A stretch of 64,000 bases of DNA. Source: Streptomyces orinoci (GTDB lineage Bacteria; Actinomycetota; Actinomycetes; Streptomycetales; Streptomycetaceae). Of this stretch, positions 41,969 to 50,459 are shown one piece after another. A program made the translations under genes and the position numbers. Numbering within the stretch: the first letter of the stretch is position 1; each line of letters opens with the position of its first letter. The stretch lies in NCBI RefSeq assembly GCF_003121295.1, contig NZ_PHNC01000031.1, positions 64,439 through 128,438 on the forward strand. Direction: 5' to 3'. A model generated the notes under the pieces. That model had not been told where the DNA came from. It made no database searches and saw only the letters and a list, made by a program, of their open reading frames with translations.

Positions 41969-42991
41969 CTACTTCAGCTTGGTGCCGGTGGAGCGCAGGT
42001 CGGCGCAGGCGCGGGTGACGCGCTCGGCCATGCCGGCCTCGGCCAGCTTGCCCCAGCTGCGCGGGTCGTAGGTCTTCTTGTTGCCGACCTCGCCATCGAC
42101 CTTCAGCACACCGTCGTAGTTGCGGAACATGTGGTCCGCGACCGGGCGGGTGAAGGCGTACTGGGTGTCGGTGTCCAGGTTCATCTTCACCACGCCGTTC
42201 TCCAGCGCGGTGCGGATCTCCTCCTCGGTGGAGCCGGAGCCGCCGTGGAAGACGAAGTCAAAGGGGTCGGCCTTGCCGAAGCGGGCGGCCACGCCCTCCT
42301 GGAGGTCCTTGAGCAGCTCGGGACGGAGCACCACATTGCCCGGCTTGTAGACGCCGTGGACATTGCCGAAGGAGGCGGCCAGCAGGTAGCGGCCCTTCTC
42401 GCCCAGGCCCAGGGCCTCGGCGGTGCGCATGGCGTCCTCGACGGTGGTGTACAGCTCGTCGTTGATCTCGTGGCTGACGCCGTCCTCCTCACCGCCGGTG
42501 GGGGTGATCTCCACCTCCAGGATGATCCGGGCGGCGGCGGCCTTGGCCAGCAGCTCCTGGCCGATGGCCAGGTTGTCGGCGAGGGTCTCGGCCGAGCCAT
42601 CCCACATGTGGGACTGGAACAGCGGGTTCTCGCCCCGGGCGACGCGCTCCGCGGAGATCTCCAGCAGCGGACGGACATAGCCGTCCAGCTTGTCCTTGGG
42701 GCAGTGGTCGGTGTGCAGGGCGATGTTCACCGGGTACTTCTTGGCGACCACATGCGCGAACTCGGCCAGGCCGACCGCGCCGGAGACCATGTCCTTGTTG
42801 TACTGGCCGCCCAGGAACTCCGCGCCACCGGTGGAGATCTGGATGATGCCGTCGCTCTCCGCCTCGGCGAAGCCGCGCAGGGCGGCGTGCAGAGTCTGGG
42901 TCGAGGTCACGTTGATGGCCGGGTAGGCGAACTTGCCTGCCTTCGCCCGGTCGAGCATCTCGTTGTAGACCTCGGGGGTTGCGATGGGCAT
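41969..42991 (-). CDS. fba: Fructose-bisphosphate aldolase, class II
   Basis: A 340-residue zinc-dependent aldolase of glycolysis and gluconeogenesis. The metal-site segment ALHTDHCPKDK, the active loop LEVEITPTGGEEDGV, and the phosphate-binding FGNVHGVY and FHGGSGS are intact. Length and motifs are normal for class IIa actinobacterial enzymes. It is expressed alone, with its own terminator; upstream lie 180 bases before the parS-containing dyad. Confidence 0.97.
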   Translation of the reverse strand: MPIATPEVYNEMLDRAKAGKFAYPAINVTSTQTLHAALRGFAEAESDGIIQISTGGAEFLGGQYNKDMVSGAVGLAEFAHVVAKKYPVNIALHTDHCPKDKLDGYVRPLLEISAERVARGENPLFQSHMWDGSAETLADNLAIGQELLAKAAAARIILEVEITPTGGEEDGVSHEINDELYTTVEDAMRTAEALGLGEKGRYLLAASFGNVHGVYKPGNVVLRPELLKDLQEGVAARFGKADPFDFVFHGGSGSTEEEIRTALENGVVKMNLDTDTQYAFTRPVADHMFRNYDGVLKVDGEVGNKKTYDPRSWGKLAEAGMAERVTRACADLRSTGTKLK

Positions 42992-43165
42992 TGTCCGCTC
43001 CTTGTGATGTACGCGGTGACTTCTTTGCCTGAAAGGGGGCGTTGCCTAGGCGTTGCCTAAAGGGGGGCGACGGTCATCGTCGGACCCATCTTCCCAGACT
43101 CACCGAATTGCTCCACAGGTGGACTGTTCGACTCTGGGGCGGGGCGGCCGGGCGGGGTGGGGTTT

Positions 43166-43208
43166 CCAAGGTCTCCGAGGTTTCACGTGAAACCTCGGAA
43201 GACCTTGG
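43166..43208. promoter_or_regulatory. parS site inside the pyrE terminator dyad
   Basis: Bases 43180-43193 are GTTTCACGTGAAAC, a perfect match to the Streptomyces parS consensus bound by ParB for chromosome segregation. It is the centre of a larger dyad: CCAAGGTCT...AGACCTTGG outside and CCGAGGTTTCAC/GTGAAACCTCGG inside, 21 bp of stem with one unpaired base. It lies 13 bases past the pyrE stop, so the same DNA can also act as pyrE's terminator hairpin. Confidence 0.88.
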
Positions 43209-43221
43209 GACCCCGCGGCGT

Positions 43222-43761
43222 TCAGGACAGGCCGAGGTCGTCCAGGCCGTATGCGCTGATGTAGCGCAGCCCGGCGTCTGCGATGGCCTGGGCGGCGCCG
43301 CGGTCCACGATGGTGGCCACCGCCACCACCTCGGCGCCGGCTTCCCGGGCCGCCTCCACGGCGGTGAGCGGGGAGCCGCCGGTGGTGGAGGTGTCCTCGA
43401 CCACCAGCACCCGGCGGCCCTTGATGTCCGGGCCCTCGATACGGCGCTGCATGCCATGCGTCTTCTGGGCCTTGCGGACCACAAAGGCGTCCAGCTCCCG
43501 GCCCCGCGCGGCGGCCGCGTGCAGCATCGAGGCGGCGACCGGGTCGGCGCCCAGGGTGAGGCCGCCGACCGCGTCGTACTCCAGGTCCGCGGTGGCGTCC
43601 AGCATCACCTGGCCGACCAGCGGGGCGGCCTGGGCGTCCAGGGTGATCCGGCGCAGGTCGATGTAGTAGTCGGCCTCCTTGCCGGAGGAGAGGGTCACCT
43701 TGCCGTGGATCACGGCCTTGTCCTTGATCTGCTGAAGCAGGGCGTCACGCGCGTCGGTCAT
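43222..43761 (-). CDS. pyrE: Orotate phosphoribosyltransferase
   Basis: A 179-residue enzyme making OMP from orotate and PRPP in pyrimidine synthesis. The PRPP-binding motif VLVVEDTSTTGGS, the KVTLSSGKEADYYID opening and the mobile loop VRKAQKTHG are present. A plain family member. The epimerase-like gene ends ten bases upstream in the same direction, so the two are probably cotranscribed. It terminates at the parS dyad. Confidence 0.96.
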   Translation of the reverse strand: MTDARDALLQQIKDKAVIHGKVTLSSGKEADYYIDLRRITLDAQAAPLVGQVMLDATADLEYDAVGGLTLGADPVAASMLHAAAARGRELDAFVVRKAQKTHGMQRRIEGPDIKGRRVLVVEDTSTTGGSPLTAVEAAREAGAEVVAVATIVDRGAAQAIADAGLRYISAYGLDDLGLS

Positions 43762-43771
43762 GCCGATGAGC

Positions 43772-44563
43772 TTAGGCGAGGGTGCGCCAGGTGAAGGTGG
43801 TGCTGATTTCCAGCGGATCGATGGGCGTCACCAGGCGGGGGTGGGTGTTCAGCCCGTTCGGCGGGCCGGACTGGGGCTCCACACAGACCGCCGCCTCCTG
43901 CTCGTCATAGATCACCACCCACTCGGTGCGGCTGCTGACGGTCAGCTCCAGGGCGTCCGGCCAGGTGAGGGTCACCTTGACTCCCTCGGGCATGCCGAAG
44001 CAGTCGTCCCAGGGGCCGGGCCGGGGCTCGATGCGGCGGCCGGTGGGGATGTGGTCCTCGCCGCGCTCCTCCTGCCAGGCGGCGGAGAAGCCGAGCCGTA
44101 CGTCCCCGCCGGTGCCGAGGTTCCTCAGGAACCAGGGGTGCCAGCCGGCCTGGGCGGGGAAGGAGTCGGCGGTGGCCTCCACCCCCATGGCGAGGGTGAG
44201 GGAATCCTCGGTCAGCTCCACCGTCTGGGTGACCCGGCCGGGGTACGGCCAGGGTTCGGCGAGGTCATAGGTGAACACCGCGGAGGTGTCATCCGCCTTG
44301 ACGGTGCGCCAGGAGGTGTCGCGGCCGGTGCCATGGATGGCGTGCGGGGGGTGGTTGACGGGGAGCTGGTGGACCTGGTCGCCGGTGCGGAAGCGGGCGT
44401 AGGCGGTACGGCCGCACCAGGGGACCATGGGGAAGCAGCCGTACTTGTCTCCTTGCCGCAGGAGCTCGGTGCCGTGGATCTTCAGGCTGGTCAGGGTGCC
44501 GCCGTGGCGGTCCACAGCGACTTCGGCGGGGCCGGCGGTCAGCCGGGTGATGTCATTGCTCAC
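43772..44563 (-). CDS. Aldose 1-epimerase family protein
   Basis: A 263-residue beta-sandwich protein of the galactose mutarotase type. Candidate catalytic residues are the His in HAIHGTGR, the His in AGWHPWFL and a Glu near the C-terminus (AVCVEPQSGPPNG). It interconverts anomers of a sugar or phosphosugar; the substrate is not defined by the sequence. GTG at 44563 begins the fold (SNDITRLTAG). It stands between an SRPBCC gene and pyrE, closely spaced to pyrE. Confidence 0.86.
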   Translation of the reverse strand: MSNDITRLTAGPAEVAVDRHGGTLTSLKIHGTELLRQGDKYGCFPMVPWCGRTAYARFRTGDQVHQLPVNHPPHAIHGTGRDTSWRTVKADDTSAVFTYDLAEPWPYPGRVTQTVELTEDSLTLAMGVEATADSFPAQAGWHPWFLRNLGTGGDVRLGFSAAWQEERGEDHIPTGRRIEPRPGPWDDCFGMPEGVKVTLTWPDALELTVSSRTEWVVIYDEQEAAVCVEPQSGPPNGLNTHPRLVTPIDPLEISTTFTWRTLA

Positions 44564-44682
44564 GGTCCGACCATAGGTTCCCGCCGCCGGGCGGCAACCC
44601 GCAGACGCCAACGGCGGGCCGTCCCCACAGGCGAGCTCACCATTCCGGTTCCGGCCACGGGTGGTGCGCAGGTGGGAGCCAA

Positions 44683-44699
44683 ACGCCCCGCAGGGGCGT
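44683..44699 (-). terminator. Terminator of the SRPBCC gene
   Basis: ACGCCCC-N3-GGGGCGT, perfect 7-bp stem, followed on the minus strand by TTTGG; 30 bases past the stop. Confidence 0.7.
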
Positions 44700-44729
44700 G
44701 CCCACCCACCGGCGGACGGCCGGAAACGC

Positions 44730-45563
44730 TCAGCGGCGCCGCCGCAGCACCCGCCCCACCACCACCGCGGATGCGAGCAGCACCGCGGCCGGCGCGGCCC
44801 ACCGCAGCGCCGCCCGCCCGGTCACCGTCTCCGGCGCCGGAACCGGCGCATAGCGCCCCCTCGGCGGAGCGTGATCGACCTCCTCCGCGGAGCGCCCGAT
44901 CATCGTCCGCCGGGCATGCGCCGCCTCGGCCGGCGGCTCCTCCTCGCCGAGCAACGCCTCCTCCACCGCCTCGGTGTCGATGGCATCGACGTCCGCCTCC
45001 AGCCCGTCCGCCGTCACCGGCTCCGGGCCGGAAATCTCCGGACCGGAAAGCTCGGAGCCGGGGAGCCCGGAACCGGGGAGCTCGGCACCGGAGACCTCCG
45101 GAACCTCCCCGCGCAGCTCCTCCGCCAGCGCCGCGCCGAACCGGTCCAGCAGCCGCCGCGCCACCCCCTGCACCGTCTTCTCGTCGAACTCGGCCAGCCG
45201 CCCCGCGCTGTCCACCGAGCCGGTGCAGGCCAGCCGGGTCCCGCCCGGCACCGGCTCCGCCTCCGCGCGCAGCACCAGCGTCACCGTGGCCGCGCCCCGC
45301 GCCTCGGTGCCCTCGCCGGACAGCTCATAGCGCCCGTCCCGCTCCGTCAGCCGCAGCTCGCCCCGGTAGGTGATGGTGGAACCGCCGATGCGCACCCGCA
45401 GCCGCCCGGCCAGCGCGCCGCCGTGCTCACCCGCATCGCCCGCGTCCCCCGGTTCACCGGCGTCCTGCTGCAGCCCGGGTACGCACCTGGCCACCCGCCC
45501 GGGATCGGAGAGCACCCGCCGTACGGCCTCGACGGGAAACGGAACGAACACCTCATGCTCCAT
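44730..45563 (-). CDS. SRPBCC (CoxG-like) protein with membrane tail
   Basis: A 277-residue protein. Residues 1-145 follow the START/SRPBCC fold that binds hydrophobic ligands (EHEVFVPFPVEAVRRVLSDP to VARRLLDRFGAAL). An acidic, repetitive linker with ELPGSGLPGSEL-type repeats follows, and a C-terminal helix (ALRWAAPAAVLLASAVVVGRVL) ends in RRRR, so it is tail-anchored with the domain in the cytoplasm. Ligand unknown. ATG at 45563; a ribosome site is weak. Confidence 0.75.
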   Translation of the reverse strand: MEHEVFVPFPVEAVRRVLSDPGRVARCVPGLQQDAGEPGDAGDAGEHGGALAGRLRVRIGGSTITYRGELRLTERDGRYELSGEGTEARGAATVTLVLRAEAEPVPGGTRLACTGSVDSAGRLAEFDEKTVQGVARRLLDRFGAALAEELRGEVPEVSGAELPGSGLPGSELSGPEISGPEPVTADGLEADVDAIDTEAVEEALLGEEEPPAEAAHARRTMIGRSAEEVDHAPPRGRYAPVPAPETVTGRAALRWAAPAAVLLASAVVVGRVLRRRR

Positions 45564-45650
45564 GGCAAGCGAGCCTAATTCCTTTGCCTGCGTCACGGGG
45601 ACCCCCGGGTGGGCATCCATGAGGTCCGGGCACCTGGCTCGGTACCTGCC

Positions 45651-46301
45651 TCAGTAGCCGACCGTGAACCGCTCCCCCAGGTGCTCCGCCTTCTCCACCT
45701 CGTCGAGGAGGGCGACCGCGAAGTCCTCGGCGGAGATCCGGCTGTTGCCCTCCGCGTCCACCACCAGGTCGTCCAGGGCGGTGCGGTAGGTACCGGTGCG
45801 CTCGCCCGGTTCGATCAGCGCGGCGGGGCTGAGGTTGGTCCAGCGGACGTCCCGGACCGTGCGGTAGTAGTCCAGCGCGTCCCCATGGGCGTGCATGATC
45901 TGGAGCAGGAACTCCGGGATGCCCTCGCCGTCCCATACCAGCGTCCCGTCCGGCTTGCGCAGTGATCCGGCGCCGCCCACGGCGATCAGCCGGGGCGCGG
46001 TCTCGCCCAGGGAACGCAGCGCCTGCACCAGGGACTTGGCGGCCGGGGCGATGGTGGCCTGGTGGCCGGGGCCGCCTCCGCCGCCGACCGCGCTGATCAC
46101 CACGTCCTGGCCCTTGGCCACGGCCGCCACCGAGTCCGGGTCCAGGACATCACCGGTGACCACGGTCAGCGCCGGATGCCGCTCGGTGAAGTCAGCGGGG
46201 TTACGGACCACCGCCGTCACCTGGTGGCCGCGGTCCAGCGCCTCACGCAGGATCCGGCTGCCGATGGTTCCGCGGGCGCCAAAGAGTGCGATCTTGGCCA
46301 T
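45651..46301 (-). CDS. NAD(P)-binding SDR/NmrA-like reductase
   Basis: A 216-residue atypical short-chain dehydrogenase. The Rossmann start IALFGARGTIGSRI binds NAD(P); conserved VTGDVLDPDSV and the AVGGGGGPGH loop follow, with a substrate-lid region in the last third (WTNLSPAALIEPGERTG). This subgroup (YwnB/BVR-B-like) is linked to stress and quinone reduction. GAGGAAAC precedes the ATG. Cotranscribed with the DsbA-like gene 31 bases upstream and possibly controlled by the divergent AraC regulator. Confidence 0.82.
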   Translation of the reverse strand: MAKIALFGARGTIGSRILREALDRGHQVTAVVRNPADFTERHPALTVVTGDVLDPDSVAAVAKGQDVVISAVGGGGGPGHQATIAPAAKSLVQALRSLGETAPRLIAVGGAGSLRKPDGTLVWDGEGIPEFLLQIMHAHGDALDYYRTVRDVRWTNLSPAALIEPGERTGTYRTALDDLVVDAEGNSRISAEDFAVALLDEVEKAEHLGERFTVGY

Positions 46302-46332
46302 GGGGGTTTCCTCCGTTGTCCATTGCTTTGCG

Positions 46333-46971
46333 TCAGTTGTCATGCTCGTCCAGCGCCCGGCTGAGCGCTCGCGCTGAGGTGGTGGGGCCGCCCAGCCGCC
46401 GCACCCCGCCATCGGGGGTATGCAGCAGCAAAGTCGGGAAGGCGTCCACGCCCAGCCGCCGGACCTCCCGGAAGCCCTCCAGCGCCGTCCGGCGGCTGTC
46501 CGGGCCGGTGTACGCGGCCACCGCGGCCGCCCCGTCCAGGCCGGCGGCCAGAGCCACCGAACGCACCGTTTCCGGGTCGGAAAGGCTGCGGCCGTCCAGA
46601 TACCAGGCCCGCTGCAGCGCGCCCGCCAGCTCCAGGGCCCGGTCGGGGGCCTGCTGGGCCAGTGCCACCAGGGCGGTGGCGGCGGCGGCCGAGTCCAGGA
46701 CCGAGCCGCCCTCGGCGAGGGCGGCGGCATAGCCCTCGCCGAAGACCGCGCCGGTCAGCTCGGCGATCCGGGCGTCGGCGGCCGGGATATAGGGGTAGGC
46801 CGAGACCGGCTTGGCCGAGGGCCCGGTGAACAAACCGCCGCCGAGCACCCTCAGCTCCAGCCGGTCGGCGTTCGCCTCCGCGAACTCGCGGACGGTGGGG
46901 CCAAAGCCGTAGCACCAGCCGCAGTAGGCGTCGAAGGCATAGGTGACCCGGTGCCGTGGTGGTTGTGCCAT
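46333..46971 (-). CDS. DsbA family thioredoxin-fold protein (FrnE-like)
   Basis: A 212-residue protein without signal peptide, so cytoplasmic. The active site is CGWC near residue 18 (FDAYCGWCYG), typical of the FrnE/2-hydroxychromene isomerase branch of DsbA proteins; cis-Pro appears in DAFPTLLLH. A dithiol oxidoreductase is expected. It diverges from an AraC regulator, 98 bases away, and leads into the NmrA-like gene, forming a small redox operon. Confidence 0.88.
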   Translation of the reverse strand: MAQPPRHRVTYAFDAYCGWCYGFGPTVREFAEANADRLELRVLGGGLFTGPSAKPVSAYPYIPAADARIAELTGAVFGEGYAAALAEGGSVLDSAAAATALVALAQQAPDRALELAGALQRAWYLDGRSLSDPETVRSVALAAGLDGAAAVAAYTGPDSRRTALEGFREVRRLGVDAFPTLLLHTPDGGVRRLGGPTTSARALSRALDEHDN

Positions 46972-47069
46972 CTCTTTCACCAAAATCGTTGCTTGTAGAA
47001 CCACTGTTGTCGGTGACGTCCACGCTAGGCGGGCCGCACCACCCCGACCAGGTATGCCGAGGTCTGCTC

Positions 47070-47960
47070 ATGGTGAAAAAGCGACACATCCCCAGCGAGG
47101 TCATCGAGCTCAGCTATCAGGCCCCGCCCGGCACCCCGGCCGGGGTGGAGGTGATGAGCCTGGCCGAGCTGCGCACCCGGGCCCCCGAGGGCCTGCTGCC
47201 CCGGCCCCAGCGGCTGGACTTCCACCAGCTCCTGGCCGTGGACTCCGGCGCCGCCACCCACACGGTGGACTTCACCGGCTACTGGCTGACCGAGGGCTCA
47301 CTGCTGTGGGTACGGCCCGGCCAGGTCCAGCAGTTCGGCGAGGTCGCCGCCATGGAGGGCACGGTGCTGCTGTTCCAGCCGGGTTTTCTGCCGCCCGGCA
47401 ACACCGTGGCGGCCCTCGCCGACGACCCCTTCGGCCCGGTGCTGCACCAGCCGGCCGGGACCGACCGGACGGCGGTCTTCCAGGCGGTACGGCATCTGGC
47501 CGCCGAGTTCGCCGCCACCGGCCTGCCCGCCGAGGCGCACACCGAGATCCTGCGCCATCTGCTGTCCGTACTGCTGCTGCGGCTGGCCCACCCCGGCACC
47601 CCGGCCGGCAGCAGCGTCCCCGCCCCCGGCGATGCCTTTTTGCGCTTCCGGGCCGCGGTGGAGCGGGACTTCGCCACCAGCCACCGGGTCGCCGACTACG
47701 CCCGGCGGCTGGGCTATTCACCGCGCACCCTCTCCCGCGCCACGCTGGCCGCGGCCGGGGTGGGCGCCAAGGAGTTCCTCGACCGGCGGGTGATGCTGGA
47801 GGCCAAGCGCCTGCTGGCACACAGCGATCTGCCCGCGGTGCGGATCGGCGAACGGCTGGGCTTCGCGGACGCCGCCAACTTCGCCAAGTTCTTCCAGCTG
47901 CGCGCGGGGGTCTCACCCGGCGCCTTCCGCGACTCCCTGGGCAGCGGCGGTGCTCAGTAG
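47070..47960 (+). CDS. AraC family transcriptional regulator
   Basis: A 296-residue protein. The N-terminal AraC-type cupin domain (residues about 30-140) is followed by two C-terminal helix-turn-helix motifs (RVADYARRLGYSPRTLSRAT and LPAVRIGERLGFADAANFAKFF). ATG at 47070 has GAGG seven bases upstream; the longer frame runs over the DsbA promoter and is rejected. It is divergent from the DsbA-NmrA pair, which is its probable target. Its 3' end overlaps the convergent spermidine-synthase-like gene by seven bases. Confidence 0.9.
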   Translation: MVKKRHIPSEVIELSYQAPPGTPAGVEVMSLAELRTRAPEGLLPRPQRLDFHQLLAVDSGAATHTVDFTGYWLTEGSLLWVRPGQVQQFGEVAAMEGTVLLFQPGFLPPGNTVAALADDPFGPVLHQPAGTDRTAVFQAVRHLAAEFAATGLPAEAHTEILRHLLSVLLLRLAHPGTPAGSSVPAPGDAFLRFRAAVERDFATSHRVADYARRLGYSPRTLSRATLAAAGVGAKEFLDRRVMLEAKRLLAHSDLPAVRIGERLGFADAANFAKFFQLRAGVSPGAFRDSLGSGGAQ

Positions 47961-49498
47961 CGCGGATGCATCAGCGTCGAGGGCAACAGCCCGTCCTCGC
48001 GGGTGAGTTCGGCGGCATGCACGGCGGAGGCCAGGGCCTGGGGCGTCAATGTCCTTGGCACCGGCCCGCCTTGGGGCAGGCGGGGCACAACGGGCGTACG
48101 GGACGCCAGCAGCAGCCCCCAGTCCGGCCGGTGGCCCCCGTCCGGCTCCGGCCGCACCTGGTAGGGCAGCGTGTACAGCCCCACCGAGCGCACCGTGGCA
48201 TCCACCGTCCAGAAGGTATGCGGCTGCTCCGAGAGCTCACCGGCGTGCACCGCCAGCCGTCCTCCGGGGGCGAGTTGACGGGTGACCAGACCGTAGAACT
48301 CCTGGGAGTAGAGCTTGACGCCCACCGCGCCCCGGGGGTCGGGCAGATCGCAGATCACCACATCGAACGGCGCGGACGGCGCCGGGTGGCCGCGCAGCCA
48401 GTTGAAGAGCCAGGCGGAGTCCACCGTCACCCGGCGGTCCCGGAAGGCCCCGTCGTTGAGGGCGGCCAGCCCCGGGTCGGAGCGGGCCAGGCGCACCACC
48501 TCGGCATCGGGCTCCACCATGGTCACCGACGCCACATCCGGATATCGCAGCACCTCACGCAGCGCCAGCCCGTCGCCGCCGCCCAGCAGCAGCACCCGGC
48601 GGTGCGGTCCGGCCATGGCGGGGTGCACCAGCGCCTGGGGGTAGCGCAGCGGGTCCCCGCCGCCGGCCCGTAGCCGCCCGTCCAGGAAGAGGGAGAGCGG
48701 CTTGCCGCCGGCCCCGCCGGTGACCACCACCTGCTGGCGGTCGGTCTGCACCACGATCCGGACATCCCCCCCGTACACCGCCCGCCGGGCGGCCCGTTCG
48801 AAGGGGGCGGTGAGCACCGAGCAGGCGGCCAGCGCCAACAGCACCAGGCAGTTGGCGGTCACCAGCACCCAGCGCGCCCGGGTGCTCAGATCGCGGCGGA
48901 ACAGCCAGAGCACCAGCGCGCCCCCGGCCACCGCGTTGACCGCGCCGGTGACCAGCGCCCCGGTCAGCTGCCCCAGCACCGGCAGCAGCAGGAAGGGGAA
49001 GGCCAGCCCGCCGACCAGCGCCCCCACATAGTCGGCGGCGAACAGTTCGGCCACCGCCCCGCCCGCGTCCTGCCGCCGGATGCGCTGGATCAGCGTCATC
49101 AGCAGCGGCACCTCGGCCCCGATCAGCACCCCGATGGCCAGCGAGAACGCCACCAGAGCCGGCCGCATATGGCCGAACCAGGCGAAGCAGGCGTACAGCG
49201 CCATGGCGGAGAGCCCGCCCAGCAGTGCCAGCGCCACCTCGACCAGGGCGAAACCGGCGGCCGCGCGCCCGCGCAGCCATTTGGCGAGCAGGGAGCCGAC
49301 GCCCATGGCGAAGACCATCACCGACAGCACCACGGATGCCTGGGTGACGGAGTCGCCGATCAGGGACGAGGCCAGGGCGACCAGTTCCAGCTCGTACACC
49401 AGCCCACAGGCGGCGCAGACGAAGACTGTGGTCAGCACGAGGAGGCGGCCGAGCCCGGCCGGTACGGGCAGTCGCGCGGATACCGGACGGTAGTTCAT
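47954..49498 (-). CDS. Membrane-bound spermidine-synthase-like protein
   Basis: A 514-residue protein. The N-terminal half has seven hydrophobic helices (about residues 15-225); the C-terminal half is a Rossmann methyltransferase-like aminopropyltransferase domain with the signature VLLLGGGDGLALREVL, the acidic EPDAEVV segment and DVVICDLPDP. It is annotated as polyamine aminopropyltransferase in Streptomyces, but the membrane fusion and lack of a SpeD-type gene nearby leave the substrate open. It follows the DUF2617 gene in the same direction by 59 bases. Confidence 0.87.
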   Translation of the reverse strand: MNYRPVSARLPVPAGLGRLLVLTTVFVCAACGLVYELELVALASSLIGDSVTQASVVLSVMVFAMGVGSLLAKWLRGRAAAGFALVEVALALLGGLSAMALYACFAWFGHMRPALVAFSLAIGVLIGAEVPLLMTLIQRIRRQDAGGAVAELFAADYVGALVGGLAFPFLLLPVLGQLTGALVTGAVNAVAGGALVLWLFRRDLSTRARWVLVTANCLVLLALAACSVLTAPFERAARRAVYGGDVRIVVQTDRQQVVVTGGAGGKPLSLFLDGRLRAGGGDPLRYPQALVHPAMAGPHRRVLLLGGGDGLALREVLRYPDVASVTMVEPDAEVVRLARSDPGLAALNDGAFRDRRVTVDSAWLFNWLRGHPAPSAPFDVVICDLPDPRGAVGVKLYSQEFYGLVTRQLAPGGRLAVHAGELSEQPHTFWTVDATVRSVGLYTLPYQVRPEPDGGHRPDWGLLLASRTPVVPRLPQGGPVPRTLTPQALASAVHAAELTREDGLLPSTLMHPRY

Positions 49499-49557
49499 GC
49501 CGGAACGCTACGTCACGATCAGACAACGCCCTGTCACCCACAAGAGTTCAATCTGGC

Positions 49558-50115
49558 TCAGTCCATGGACAGTTGGGCGGCCGCCCGGCCCTCGGCGGGG
49601 GACAGCGCGCCGATCCGTACGCCCACCCGGGTGCGGGTGGCCACCAGCCGCCCCTCCTGGGGATAGGCGTGCCAGGTACGCCAGCTGACCTGGCCGTCCC
49701 GGCGCTGGGCGAGCAGCGCGGTGAAGGCGTGCGGGCTGCCGGGGAAGGTCCCGGCCAGGCCCTGGGGGTGCTCGGCCACCAGCGCCAGCAACTCCTGGGC
49801 GCGGCCGGCGAAGGAACAGCGGCTGAGGGTCTCCACCCGGGCCGCGAACTCGTACTCCCAGGCGCCCACCCGCTTGGCCACGCCCAGCGGCAGCGGGGTG
49901 CTGCTGCCGGGTATGCAGGCCACCGTCTCCGAGCAGACTCCGCTCTCCTCCTCCAGGAGCACCTGGTGCGAGGCGCCGAGCAGCCGCAACTGCACGGCGC
50001 AGCCGGGGAAGTTCAGGTCGAGCACGGCCAGTGCCGGCAGCGGCTCCCGGCCCAGACACCAGGCAAGATCCGCCGCCCGGGTATCGGTATAGCTGGTTTT
50101 GAGAGTGGTGAGCAT
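49558..50115 (-). CDS. DUF2617 family protein
   Basis: A 185-residue actinobacterial protein of the DUF2617 family. It starts LTTLKTSYTDTRAADLAWCLG, has a central ACIPGSSTPLP and ends SWRTWHAYPQEGRLV, VATRTRV. No function known to me; the constant neighbour is the spermidine-synthase-like gene, with which it should be cotranscribed. ATG at 50115 is the family start; the open frame continues upstream without similarity. Confidence 0.85.
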   Translation of the reverse strand: MLTTLKTSYTDTRAADLAWCLGREPLPALAVLDLNFPGCAVQLRLLGASHQVLLEEESGVCSETVACIPGSSTPLPLGVAKRVGAWEYEFAARVETLSRCSFAGRAQELLALVAEHPQGLAGTFPGSPHAFTALLAQRRDGQVSWRTWHAYPQEGRLVATRTRVGVRIGALSPAEGRAAAQLSMD

Positions 50116-50380
50116 GGGGTCGGCTCCGCGAGCGAGCAGTGGAGGGTGGCCGGCCCGCCCCGAGGAGGACCAGATCTTCGGGGGCGCCGGATCGATGCCC
50201 ACAGTGGAGGCTCCAGGTTCCGCTTGCGGGATTTTTAAGGAATCCGGGTGGAACCCGGGTGTATTGGCCTCGGCACGTGGCCCCGAATGAGAGGGGTCCT
50301 GAATCTAGCGGCGCGCACGGCATTTTTACCCATCATCGGCGATTTTCCATCCGTGCGTGGGGCTCGCGGTTCAAACGTTC
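50116..50380. other. Non-coding region upstream of the DUF2617 gene
   Basis: About 265 bases with no gene. It includes a small dyad CCGGGT-N3-ACCCGG (50244-50258) next to an AT-rich TTTTTAAGG patch, where the promoter of the DUF2617 gene probably lies. The stretch nearer the aminotransferase is taken up by its terminator. Confidence 0.4.
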
Positions 50381-50422
50381 AACAAAAGTGCGCCCGGCGG
50401 GAGTTGAACTCCGCCGGGCGCA
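50381..50422 (-). terminator. Terminator of the aminotransferase gene
   Basis: TGCGCCCGGCG pairs with CGCCGGGCGCA, with GAGTT/AACTC stacked inside; on the minus strand CTTTTGTT follows. 38 bases past the stop. Confidence 0.85.
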
Positions 50423-50459
50423 TATGCGGCTCCGCATGAGCCAGTTGCATGAGCGCTGG

